DNA of 14,186 bases from JANQLU01 sp964434955 (GCA_964434955.1 CAYSXI010000143.1:1-14186), one strand, 5' to 3'. Counted from the first letter of the stretch, positions 6,540-13,643 are shown. Made by a program: numbers and translations. The notes: generated from the sequence alone by a model not told the origin.

Positions 6540-7559
6540 ATGGGCAGAAAGTCCTCCGCGCTTGCAATTGTCATCTTCTTCGCGTTCATCCCCTGCGTGA
6601 TGATCATCGGCGGATTGATACTCGGATTGGTCATGGTTTCCGATTCACGGACGACCTCGGCGAATCCAGAAGAGATCTTCGCCGAAGGTAGCGCCCTGCA
6701 ATTCGAATCCGCTATCCGCTCCCGGACTTCGAAAAACTCAGACGACAAAGTCGCCACGCAGGAATCGAAAACGGAAAAAAGAAAATCGTCTCCCAAGTCG
6801 ACGCCGCCCCACTCGAAAAACAAAGTCGTTTCTTCGGTAAAGAACACCGACTCGAAGGGGGGGGAGCGGCCAAAGGGTGAACTTGCAAAGCAGGACGAAC
6901 AGGAAAAAAAGAAAACAAAGTCGAACAAGAACGCGGATGCAAAAAAGAAATCGGAACCGGCGGTTGCACCTTGGACTATTTCTGCAACACCACCGGATTG
7001 GGCGGACGGACAGAGCATTCAGGCCACTTCCGATCAGACTTTCGTCATCAAAACGGATATCGAGCTTCCCGAGTCGGTTCAGCAAGCGGTCAACGATCGA
7101 GCCCTGGTTTTCGTCCAGGAAGAAGTCGTCAGGCGTTTCGGGAATCGGGTCGCCGACAACGTTCATATTGGAAAAACATTTCTTGAGCGGAACCTGATCC
7201 TTCGTCGGCACCGCGAGCAACTTTCTCCCGAGAAAACCCGTGAAATTCTGGGGGAAGATCAAACGGACCTGGACCCATTGCAATACGAATTCGGCTATGC
7301 GGAAATCGCCTTGGGCAAAACATTCGAATCCGAGGTCCAGCGGCAATTTCGACGTCGGCAGCAGGATGATCGACTTGCTCAGATTCTCTTGATTGGTGGA
7401 GCCTTTGTCCTGGTCTTGGTCATTGGCTTTTCCTATTTCAGCACCGATCGGGCAACACGTGGGATGTATACGGTGCGGCTACAACTTGGCACCGTCCTGC
7501 TATTGGTCCTGGCCGGTTTGCTTGTGACTTTCTTTGTCGCCCAACTGCAATGGATCTAG
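6540..7559 (+). CDS. Three-helix membrane protein with Lys-rich linker, unknown function
   Basis: 339 residues from ATG 6540, which has AAAAGG (6528-6533) 6 nt upstream; ATG 6525 would add five residues but lacks an RBS, and the open frame back to 6462 overlaps the kinase gene. Residues 8-34 form a membrane helix, followed by a long Lys/Ser/Glu-rich low-complexity linker (about 55-145). A compact folded part follows (about 150-270, with PPDWADGQSIQ and an FVQEEVVRRFGNRV helix), then two C-terminal membrane helices (280-301, 316-335). No known family recognised. It begins 23 bp after the kinase stop, so an operon with the kinase is likely and a substrate or accessory role is a reasonable inference. 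The linker carries a run of eight G (6857-6864) and long A runs that are prone to slippage. It converges with the next gene, sharing CTAG for both stops. Confidence 0.85.
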   Translation: MGRKSSALAIVIFFAFIPCVMIIGGLILGLVMVSDSRTTSANPEEIFAEGSALQFESAIRSRTSKNSDDKVATQESKTEKRKSSPKSTPPHSKNKVVSSVKNTDSKGGERPKGELAKQDEQEKKKTKSNKNADAKKKSEPAVAPWTISATPPDWADGQSIQATSDQTFVIKTDIELPESVQQAVNDRALVFVQEEVVRRFGNRVADNVHIGKTFLERNLILRRHREQLSPEKTREILGEDQTDLDPLQYEFGYAEIALGKTFESEVQRQFRRRQQDDRLAQILLIGGAFVLVLVIGFSYFSTDRATRGMYTVRLQLGTVLLLVLAGLLVTFFVAQLQWI

Positions 7560-8530
7560 GGTTCGTCACGTTTGCCTGAAAGTTCGTCAAATGTCTTTGT
7601 GTCAACGAAATCCAAATCCGTAATGACACTTTCGTTTTGCGAAACGATTTCTGCGGAAACCACCGACCGTTGCTCATTTTCTGGACGGTCCGTCTCCGTT
7701 GTCGAATCTTCCTGCTTCGCGGACGAACCTGCGACCGCCGGTTCGCTGCCTGCTCGTTCGATGGGAGCGGTAAGTGAAACCACCGCTTTGGCGAGCACTG
7801 CGACCTTTTGAATCAATGCCCGGTTGTAGTCCGGATCGAAAACGATCGCTTCCGGGTGTCGCAATTGCAACGAGCAACGCTTGCCATCAAAACGCAGCGC
7901 ACGAATTTCGTAATTGGACTCGTGCGCCATCAAGGCTTCGATAAGTTCTCGGTGGTTGCCGTATTCAACAAAGCTCCGGGCAACCAACTCGGAATCGGCG
8001 GTCGCATTCAAGGCAAAATTGGATTGATCAAAACCGACGCCCGTCACTTCCTTTGACTGCGTAAGGCCCTGCAGAAGTCCGCACAATCCGCTCCGGGTTC
8101 CAATCACCCATTGCCCATCCGTTTTGGCGGGAACCGAAACATCGATCGAGGTGCCATGTCCCCGTGTTCGACAAAACACGCGGACGTTGACATCCATTTC
8201 TTGGATTCGGCCGTCAAACTCCCGGCCGTTGATCATGTAAGATCTTGGGGGTCCGAGCCAGCGAAAAGCATCGTCGATTTTTCCGAACGTTTTCTTGCGC
8301 AGGTAGAATGCAAACCCGATGGCGGCGGCAATCAGCCCGAAGAACAAGCCTGCCATCACAACCACAACCAAACACCCGCCAATCGCGGAGTCACCCGTAA
8401 GCGCGCTGACCAAAACCAACAGCCCCAGTCCGACGACTGCCAAAATAAAGAATAGGCCGAACAGGATTGGGATCATCAACAGCCGTCTTCCCATGAGACG
8501 GCCAAAGTTATTCAAGACGGGATCATTCAT
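7556..8530 (-). CDS. Two-helix membrane protein with soluble C-terminal domain, unknown function
   Basis: 324 residues. Two hydrophobic segments (about 18-43 and 50-77) are followed by LRKKTFGK, whose positive charge suggests the remainder is cytoplasmic. Residues 85-250 look like a mixed alpha/beta domain (WLGPPRSYMINGREFDGRI, VFCRTRGHGTSIDVSVP, EALMAHESNYEIRALRFDG), and the tail from about 265 is a polar, Ser/Glu-rich, disordered stretch. I recognise no catalytic motif. The start is ATG 8530, with at best a weak AGG 9 nt upstream. The stop is the CTA of CTAG at 7556-7559, shared with the opposing gene, so the two mRNAs must overlap at their 3' ends unless processed. The start could be one of two nearby in-frame Met codons (Met13, Met19), but the hydrophobic segment is kept in either case. 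Confidence 0.85.
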   Translation of the reverse strand: MNDPVLNNFGRLMGRRLLMIPILFGLFFILAVVGLGLLVLVSALTGDSAIGGCLVVVVMAGLFFGLIAAAIGFAFYLRKKTFGKIDDAFRWLGPPRSYMINGREFDGRIQEMDVNVRVFCRTRGHGTSIDVSVPAKTDGQWVIGTRSGLCGLLQGLTQSKEVTGVGFDQSNFALNATADSELVARSFVEYGNHRELIEALMAHESNYEIRALRFDGKRCSLQLRHPEAIVFDPDYNRALIQKVAVLAKAVVSLTAPIERAGSEPAVAGSSAKQEDSTTETDRPENEQRSVVSAEIVSQNESVITDLDFVDTKTFDELSGKRDEP

Positions 8531-8700
8531 CGATATTGCCTAGCGATTGATACGGACAAATCAGGTATCCGGGAAACGAACAATCCTTTCACGCAATTTA
8601 GCAACCTTGCTGGAAATCGACAAAAACGGCAATATTCCTGCAGTTTTTCAGCAAACCCAAGGTAATTTTGCAGCTGAACCCCGGTATCACGAATCTGGAA

Positions 8701-8721
8701 CATGGCAACTCCTGAGCCATG
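8701..8721. repeat. Inverted repeat in the 248-bp gap upstream of the two-helix protein gene
   Basis: CATGGC (8701-8706) and GCCATG (8716-8721) form a 6-bp inverted repeat with a 9-nt loop. It lies between the stop of the 79-aa gene and the start of the two-helix protein gene, both on the minus strand, and could be an operator or part of a 3' hairpin. No T-tract follows on either strand. I see nothing else in this gap. Confidence 0.3.
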
Positions 8722-8778
8722 ACAATTGAGGCCGCCGGGAAACAAAACCGGGTGTTTGGGATTCGGCAGAAACGCGAA

Positions 8779-9018
8779 TCAACCGAAGTTGGCCGATGCA
8801 ATCAACAGGCACAAAGCCAAAATCCAAAAGGACAATAGCGCGAGGCTCACCATCAATCCAATCCCGTTTTTTTTGGGCGAACCCAGGAACCCTGCATCCG
8901 GGTCCACCGTGTTTTCTTCCGAAAGGAAAACGGGATCCTTGTCCGAGGAATTTTCATTTCCGGTTTTGATGGTCGGATTCGACTTTGGCGAGTTTTTTGC
9001 TTTGGTTTTCTTACCCAT
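8779..9018 (-). CDS. Small protein with C-terminal membrane helix
   Basis: 79 residues from ATG 9018, the only Met start that avoids overlap with the gene upstream; the frame stays open to 9240 but that stretch lies inside the Minf_1886-family gene in another frame. The N-terminal half is basic then acidic and polar (MGKKTKAKNSPK; DKDPVFLSEENTVDPDAG), and residues about 55-77 (GIGLMVSLALLSFWILALCLL) are one membrane helix with only three residues after it, a tail-anchored layout. No RBS is clear. Just before the helix the mRNA has eight consecutive A, read as Lys-Lys-Asn, which includes the heptamer A AAA AAC in the zero frame. It lies 104 bp after the Minf_1886-family gene on the same strand and may be co-transcribed. 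Function unknown. Confidence 0.65.
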   Translation of the reverse strand: MGKKTKAKNSPKSNPTIKTGNENSSDKDPVFLSEENTVDPDAGFLGSPKKNGIGLMVSLALLSFWILALCLLIASANFG

Positions 9019-9122
9019 TTTTTCGTTTCGAATTCCGTCCTGGAATCTCTTAATTGCCTCTGGCAACCAAGCGTCCGATGCCAATGGCCAAAACCCTGCG
9101 ATCGGCTGCTTGGCCGTTGAAA

Positions 9123-9740
9123 TCAGCTGGGCCAGTAGATGGCGGCCTGGTTGATCTGAAATTGTTGTTCGAACGCTTCCGAAAAATCGTAAACGTCGTT
9201 GAAATGATCCTTGCGGTCTCGCTCCGATTTTTTCATCCATCCGGCTTTGATCATGTTGTAAACGATCTCACCGAAATCACTTGTCTGGTGCACACCCCAA
9301 TTCGAAAGCACAATTCGAGCCATGAACCCATACTGATGAATGGCGTAACGCCTCAGGGCTTCGCATAACTGTTGCCCGGTAAGATGGCGTTCCCCATTCT
9401 CATCCACCGGCACTGCATCCGCGTCCCCGCTCTTTGAATCGACCGGATCGCTCGAATCAGAATCCATTTCGGTTTCATGTTCGATACCAAACTCCCCCAA
9501 CGCTTCCATTGGCGAATGTTGTTTGGCCATCTCATCAAGTTCAGAATCCGGCGCGTTGGTAAGGCCAGCAGCGGATCCGGAATCGCCCGAGTCCTCAACA
9601 TCCCCTTCCATCGGTTGTTGACCCATCTGCAAAACTTCAACCGCGTAGGTCAGGCCATCACGAACAAACATGTAGGCATCGATTGGATATCGGTCATCGG
9701 TCTGCAGGAAACTTGCCGGCGAGATGTTTTCGTCTGTCAT
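9123..9740 (-). CDS. Minf_1886-family protein with acidic insert
   Basis: 205 residues from ATG 9740; the in-frame TTG at 9755 lies in tandem-repeat DNA and is unlikely. I recognise the family pattern from memory: an N-terminal YPIDAYMFVRDGLTYAV block (18-34), then LTGQQLCEALRRYAIHQYG (120-138), ARIVLSNWGV and SDFGEIVYNMIKAGW (154-168), and a final helix with DVYDFSEAFEQQF (182-194). These small proteins are widespread in planctomycetes and verrucomicrobia and have no assigned function. The unusual part is residues 41-116, a strongly acidic, Ser/Asp/Glu-rich low-complexity stretch separating the two conserved blocks. Followed at 104 bp by the small tail-anchored-type gene. Its upstream region carries a 13-bp tandem repeat that abuts the start codon. 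Confidence 0.85.
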   Translation of the reverse strand: MTDENISPASFLQTDDRYPIDAYMFVRDGLTYAVEVLQMGQQPMEGDVEDSGDSGSAAGLTNAPDSELDEMAKQHSPMEALGEFGIEHETEMDSDSSDPVDSKSGDADAVPVDENGERHLTGQQLCEALRRYAIHQYGFMARIVLSNWGVHQTSDFGEIVYNMIKAGWMKKSERDRKDHFNDVYDFSEAFEQQFQINQAAIYWPS

Positions 9741-9744
9741 TCGA

Positions 9745-9834
9745 TTCTTTCGCAAGATTCTTTCGCGTCATTCTTTTGCGTCATTCTTTCGCGTCTTCAT
9801 TCCCTCGCGTCCACTTTTCGCGTCACTTTTTTGC
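9745..9834. repeat. 13-bp tandem repeat, consensus TTCTTTCGCGTCA
   Basis: Cores begin at 9745, 9758, 9771, 9784, 9800, 9813 and 9825. The first four are at exact 13-bp spacing with almost identical TTCTTTCGCG; the next are spaced 16, 13 and 12 and decay (TTCCCTCGCG, ACTTTTCGCG, ACTTTTTTGC). On the minus strand the unit reads TGACGCGAAAGAA. The array starts 4 bp upstream of the Minf_1886-family start codon, so it lies in that gene's leader or promoter. The 13-bp period is not a multiple of three, against a coding origin. Confidence 0.85.
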
Positions 9835-10016
9835 ATTGCCCATTGGAGGGCAACTCGTTTTCGATCACATGACGCATCTCAGCGACTCCAATCGATGAGT
9901 GTGAATCCGTTCCGAAACGACGCAACGCGTGGTCCGCTTTTGAAACCTGATTCTGAGGGTCATTGTTTCAGACAAATACCATTAGGCAATAACAAAAAAG
10001 CGTTTTGCTTCTCTGA

Positions 10017-10024
10017 ATTATAAT
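10017..10024. promoter_or_regulatory. Perfect TATAAT on both strands (ATTATAAT)
   Basis: The palindromic ATTATAAT holds a consensus -10 hexamer in each direction (10019-10024 plus; complement of 10017-10022 minus). On the minus strand it would drive the Minf_1886-family gene with a leader of about 270 nt through the 13-bp array. No good -35 lies at 16-18 bp on either strand, so support is limited to the -10. Confidence 0.3.
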
Positions 10025-10077
10025 CGAAGGTCGGATAAGCAAATCTTTGTAAAATGCCCGACGATTTGAATGCGTGT

Positions 10078-10173
10078 TTCTCGACCAAATTCTGCGAATG
10101 GTTCTGCGAAATACGGCAAAACGCTCGTTGAAATCCTCGACGAAATGCTCGACAAAATGCTCGACAAAATGCT
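10078..10173. repeat. 12-bp tandem repeat, consensus CGACAAAATGCT
   Basis: Eight consecutive 12-bp units. The first three begin TTCT (10078, 10090, 10102; the second and third share TTCTGCGAA), the fourth and fifth are degenerate, and the last three (10138, 10150, 10162) are nearly identical CGACGAAATGCT / CGACAAAATGCT. The array ends 4 bp before the PSP1 gene stop codon, so it occupies that gene's 3' flank. The period is a multiple of three, so a translated plus-strand frame gives Leu-Asp-Lys-Met repeats. Confidence 0.85.
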
Positions 10174-10177
10174 TGGT

Positions 10178-11134
10178 CTAGGAATGACGCTTTTTGCCTT
10201 TTCCGGATTCTGATTTTTTCGACTTTCCGGACGTCACTGATAACACTTCACTGGACGCAATCATGATTCGCCGATGATCCTCGGTCTCCATCAGGATTTG
10301 CTCAGCCAACAATTCGTGCCCCAGTACCTTCCCCTTACCTTCCCGGGTAACGATCTGACTACCGACCGGGGGTAGCTGTTTTTGAATTCCCTCATAGGTT
10401 TCATATTCATAACGAAGACAGCATTTAAGGCGTCCACAGCGACCGGAGATCTTGGTGGGGTCCAAGGTCGCTTTCTGAAGCTTTGCCATCTTCATTGAAA
10501 CCGGAGGCATCTTTGACAGGTGGGTGTTGCAACAAACGGGTTTGCCACAATCGCCATAGTCCGCGAGCAATTTGGCTTCGTCCCGAACCCCAATTTGCCG
10601 CATTTCAATTCGCGTTTGAAATTCACTGGCCAGATCTTTGACTAGTTGGCGAAAGTCAACGCGATCCTCGGAAAGGTAATAAACGATCACTCGCTCGCCG
10701 CCAAACAGCTGTTCGATTTCCACGAGTTGCATATCGAGTTTTAAACGTTCGATGTGTCGCCTGCAGACTTTGAACTTTTCGTCGCGTTGGGCATCGATAT
10801 GATTCAACTCGGTGAGATCTTCCGGCGAACAAATTCGAAGGACCTGCCCGCCCGTCGCGTCCTCCATAAACTCCATGGCATGATCGTTGGCTTCCATCAG
10901 CACCTGGCCGACCTCGAGCCCACGATTCGAACGCACAACGACATCTTGTCCACGACGCAACGTCTCACGTACTTTGCTCGTCATTACTGACAAGGTCCGC
11001 ATCACACCAAACCGAACGACGTAACTGCGCGCTGGCGGGCGTTCCGAAGTGGGGCGATCGGCGGTTGGACGTTCCGAGCCAGACCGATCGTCCGTCCCGT
11101 TGTTTTCTGTTTTTGAGGTGTCTGATTCGTTCAT
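10178..11134 (-). CDS. PSP1 domain protein, RicT/YaaT-like
   Basis: 318 residues from ATG 11134; the TTG at 11146 would add four residues with no better RBS. Residues 1-36 are a polar tail with imperfect repeats (SERPTADRPTSERPPA). From YVVRFGVMRTLSV on, the protein follows the PSP1/YaaT family, including RGLEVGQVL near 71-79. The C-terminal cysteine signature is complete: CGKPVCC (196-202) and SGRCGRLKCCLRYE (230-243), six cysteines in two C-x4-C-C groups. In Bacillus the homologue RicT acts with RicA and RicF, which bind Fe-S clusters, in regulating RNase Y-dependent mRNA processing; partners cannot be seen here. The tail is Lys/Ser-rich. It lies 47 bp after the SEC-C/TPR gene on the same strand, so one operon is likely. 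The usual DNA polymerase III delta' subunit neighbour of other phyla is absent from the visible flank. Confidence 0.92.
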   Translation of the reverse strand: MNESDTSKTENNGTDDRSGSERPTADRPTSERPPARSYVVRFGVMRTLSVMTSKVRETLRRGQDVVVRSNRGLEVGQVLMEANDHAMEFMEDATGGQVLRICSPEDLTELNHIDAQRDEKFKVCRRHIERLKLDMQLVEIEQLFGGERVIVYYLSEDRVDFRQLVKDLASEFQTRIEMRQIGVRDEAKLLADYGDCGKPVCCNTHLSKMPPVSMKMAKLQKATLDPTKISGRCGRLKCCLRYEYETYEGIQKQLPPVGSQIVTREGKGKVLGHELLAEQILMETEDHRRIMIASSEVLSVTSGKSKKSESGKGKKRHS

Positions 11135-11181
11135 GGCAGAAAGCAAAAATGTTTTTTAAGCGAGCGTCATCCGAACAACGA

Positions 11182-13320
11182 CTAGTCCGGAAGCCAAAGT
11201 TTGCTTTCGCCGCTCGACGCCGATCCCGAGTCGGAATCAGGAGTCCAAACTCCCCCGGCGTCGGCTGCCGATTCCACCGTTTGGTCGGGCTCATCGACCG
11301 GACGGCCGTCTGGCCGTATCAAACCGTGGCGAGCCAAGGTCTGCACCAGGAACATCTCCACATCGGGTTCGTGCATATGCCGGCTCTGGATTTCCCGCAT
11401 CAATGTTTCACATTTATCCGAAATGCCTCGTTCCATTCGCAAATCAAGTTCCAGCACCAAAAGGCTGCCCACGGGCTCGCCCGCATTGGTGGCAAGCTGC
11501 CTGGCGGTCTTGAGATGTTCGAATGCCTCATCATTGTCGACCGTAATTCTCGCCAATACGGTAAGCGCCTGGGGGAAACTAACCCGTTCCGCCAAGTGCT
11601 CGCGCTTCAACATTTCTGGAATCAAAAGGCGCAGGGCCGGGAAATTCCCAATCATCAATCCATGGGTAAACAAGGATTCGACTTGATCGTCGGTCAGCTT
11701 CTCAAAAATCAGCGACTTGTGGCGAATCGCCGAAACCTGGAATGGATCCTTTTCGGTTGGGTCAATTGATTCTTCCAGAGGCAATTGGAGCTTGGAAATC
11801 AATTCCGCATAAATGGCATCGGACCCGGGCTGATTTTCCAGAATCGCATCCAATCGCAATGCCAAAGCCGCCAGTCGAACCTGGTACTCCTGGTTCCCGA
11901 TCACCTCGCTCGCTGTCTTGGCACCCAGGACTCGAAACGGAATCTCGACCCAGCGTTTGAGAATCGTTTCGCGAACTTTTCCCGTCAACAGCTCACGACG
12001 GCGAGCGATTGGAATCTCAGGAGGCAGGTGCCAGTCCCAATTCATGGCCCGATCGGCAATCAGGACCTCGTCGACGTTCTCTTCGACTGGTTCGCCTTGA
12101 ATCTTGTCGGCCAGCAGATCTTTGATGGCTGCTACCGATGACTCGAAATGACTGTCGCGAACCAGGAACGTTTCCACTCGCGCTTCCCGGTCCGTTTCCT
12201 TTCCAAAAATCATCAGGTTCGATTGGACAACGGGAATGTCTCCAATCTGCAACGAATCGGATGCTTCGATCTGATCGGCACTCAGTTCGTCCCGGTCGAG
12301 CATTGCAAAAGCACCGATCGGTGGTGGCCCGTCCTCTTCACGCATTTGCACACCACCCAAATCCACCAAGCGTTTATTCAATACCCACTCGGCCTGAAGC
12401 GATTTGGGGTCGTCAACCTCAAACGACACGCGGACCACATCGAACGTTCCCGAAGCTGGCTCTTGATCAAAAAACTGGGCGATGACTTCCGACTCGATCG
12501 CGACCGGCAATTCGGTGTCGGCATGTGCCGCGACCAATCTGAGATCCTCGACAAACTGGTCGTTGTTTCCCAGGCAGGCGTGCATGGCACCGCGGGCATT
12601 GATGACTGCGACCTGGTCCGGGTGTTTCTGGTCAATCGCGTTTAGTTTATCGACCGCCTGACGCCATTGCCCCTGGCGGCTCAAACGTACCGCGGTCGAA
12701 TAATCGTCCAACCATTCGGCGCCCTCCGGTGGTTCGATCAGCCGCAAATCTTCCTTCAACAATAGGGAGCCCCAAGGCATTCGGTAGGACTCCAGGATGT
12801 AGCGATTGATATCGTCTGAATCACTTTCGCCACGCAGCTGTAGCGCGTATCGCAAGTGCGCGCGGGCCGCGAAGACCTGGGCCGAGTTCAGCAGCGCCAG
12901 CCCAACCAGGCGAAACCCGTTGCTTAGCGAAATAGGAACCTCATCGCCCGGCAAACGATCCAATGCGTCCTGCAAAGATTCGACGGCCTTCGCCGTGTCG
13001 CCTTTGCTGCAGAACAAGGTCGCCCGATGCTGATGCCCGATTGAATTGCCCGGATTCTTGGCGACGAATTGTTCGTTCGTTTCGTGCGCCTGATCCATTT
13101 CCCCCATCTTGATCAAGAAGTGTGTCTTCAAAGTCAAAAGACAATCTCGGGGTCCCGTCTTTTCGATGACACGGTTGATATGGTCGAGGGCTGCAAGCAA
13201 CTGCTTGCCGGAACTCAAATTGATGATTTCATTCAAGTCGTTGACGATGTCGTTGCCGCAGCAAAACTTGATTTTGCGAGATGAATGGCAAGGACAAGGT
13301 TGATAAATATCAATACTCAT
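11182..13320 (-). CDS. SEC-C zinc-motif and TPR repeat protein
   Basis: 712 residues. The extreme N-terminus carries CPCHSSRKIKFCCG (9-22), matching the SEC-C zinc-binding spacing C-x-C-x8-C-C, with His12 where Gly is usual. The rest is mainly TPR-like helical repeats: about 30-200 (e.g. ALDHINRVIEKTGPRDCLLTL, GDTAKAVESLQDALDRLP, FAARAHLRYALQLRG) and 215-265. A central region (about 275-400) contains beta-like segments such as FDVVRVSFEVDD and GDIPVVQSNLMIFGKE, followed by further helices to about 655 and a disordered acidic tail with Ser/Gly. SEC-C motifs occur at the SecA tail and on many otherwise unrelated proteins as ribosome, SecB or nucleic-acid contacts. Here an adaptor or scaffold role is the most that can be inferred. 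ATG 13320 has no clear RBS. Probably the first gene of an operon with the PSP1 gene. Confidence 0.88.
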   Translation of the reverse strand: MSIDIYQPCPCHSSRKIKFCCGNDIVNDLNEIINLSSGKQLLAALDHINRVIEKTGPRDCLLTLKTHFLIKMGEMDQAHETNEQFVAKNPGNSIGHQHRATLFCSKGDTAKAVESLQDALDRLPGDEVPISLSNGFRLVGLALLNSAQVFAARAHLRYALQLRGESDSDDINRYILESYRMPWGSLLLKEDLRLIEPPEGAEWLDDYSTAVRLSRQGQWRQAVDKLNAIDQKHPDQVAVINARGAMHACLGNNDQFVEDLRLVAAHADTELPVAIESEVIAQFFDQEPASGTFDVVRVSFEVDDPKSLQAEWVLNKRLVDLGGVQMREEDGPPPIGAFAMLDRDELSADQIEASDSLQIGDIPVVQSNLMIFGKETDREARVETFLVRDSHFESSVAAIKDLLADKIQGEPVEENVDEVLIADRAMNWDWHLPPEIPIARRRELLTGKVRETILKRWVEIPFRVLGAKTASEVIGNQEYQVRLAALALRLDAILENQPGSDAIYAELISKLQLPLEESIDPTEKDPFQVSAIRHKSLIFEKLTDDQVESLFTHGLMIGNFPALRLLIPEMLKREHLAERVSFPQALTVLARITVDNDEAFEHLKTARQLATNAGEPVGSLLVLELDLRMERGISDKCETLMREIQSRHMHEPDVEMFLVQTLARHGLIRPDGRPVDEPDQTVESAADAGGVWTPDSDSGSASSGESKLWLPD

Positions 13321-13390
13321 TCAGAGAGCCGATGATTTCGTAAAGGAATTCACATATTTTCAATAATCAAAATCTAAAACAATTGAATTC

Positions 13391-13410
13391 AGTTCGAAAC
13401 CCTTTGAACT
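13391..13410. repeat. Imperfect inverted repeat, possible operator
   Basis: AGTTC-G-AAA (13391-13399) pairs with TTTGAACT (13403-13410), eight pairs with one bulged G and a 3-nt loop. It lies in the region between divergent genes, 71 bp from the minus start, where an operator would be placed. Confidence 0.35.
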
Positions 13411-13558
13411 CCGATGGCATAACATTTTGCCGCCAATTCAAACTGATTTCCAGGGAATCGCCGAACCCGAACTTCCCAGTTTGAACCGCGACCAAATTTC
13501 TTGGTGGCATCCAAATTTGCGGATTGTCTTTTGGATCACAAATTCATCTTTTTTTGGA

Positions 13559-13587
13559 TTGGTGTTTGTGCCGCGTCAAATTATCAT
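13559..13587 (+). promoter_or_regulatory. Candidate promoter for the GTG-started gene
   Basis: TTGGTG (13559-13564), 17-bp spacer, TATCAT (13582-13587, five of six matches to the -10 consensus). The -35 is weak. Predicted leader is about 50 nt to GTG 13644. Confidence 0.35.
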
Positions 13588-13643
13588 CGTGCCCGGTGTT
13601 CTGGAATCCTTTCGCTTCGTCCTCTCTTGGTTAGGAAACTTCC

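Larger units (their letters stand above)
9741..10177. other. 437-bp intergenic region with two tandem arrays
   Basis: Between the PSP1 gene stop and the Minf_1886-family gene start, both on the minus strand. It contains a 13-bp array at one end, a 12-bp array at the other, and a central A/T-rich part with a perfect ATTATAAT. No full-length gene is visible. A 47-codon plus-strand frame (10070-10213) runs through the 12-bp array and into the PSP1 gene antisense; see findings. Confidence 0.6.
13321..13643. other. Divergent intergenic region
   Basis: 323 bp between divergent starts of the SEC-C/TPR gene (-) and the anchored propeller-like gene (+). The left 100 bp are A/T-rich, fitting a promoter for the minus gene, though no convincing -35/-10 pair is seen there. 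It contains an imperfect inverted repeat at 13391-13410 and a candidate plus promoter at 13559-13587. I see no gene in it. Confidence 0.55.

Noticed and set aside
6877..7197. Alternative frames within the kinase-linked membrane protein gene
   Set aside because: The Lys/Arg-rich coding region leaves several frames open; only the 6540 frame has an RBS and membrane helices at both ends.
8726..9154. 142-codon plus-strand open frame
   Set aside because: It is antisense to the 79-aa membrane-helix gene and part of the Minf_1886-family gene; no domain or RBS.
9019..9240. N-terminal extension of the 79-aa gene to 9240
   Set aside because: It would overlap the 3' end of a recognisable gene by 118 bp in another frame, and the extension looks unrelated to the membrane-helix protein.
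9724..10023. 99-codon plus-strand open frame through the 13-bp array
   Set aside because: It starts antisense inside the Minf_1886-family gene and its Arg/Phe/Ser composition only reflects the tandem repeat.
10118..10173. CRISPR-like appearance of the repeats near 10150
   Set aside because: Units are 12 bp, head to tail and without spacers; no cas genes are in the window.
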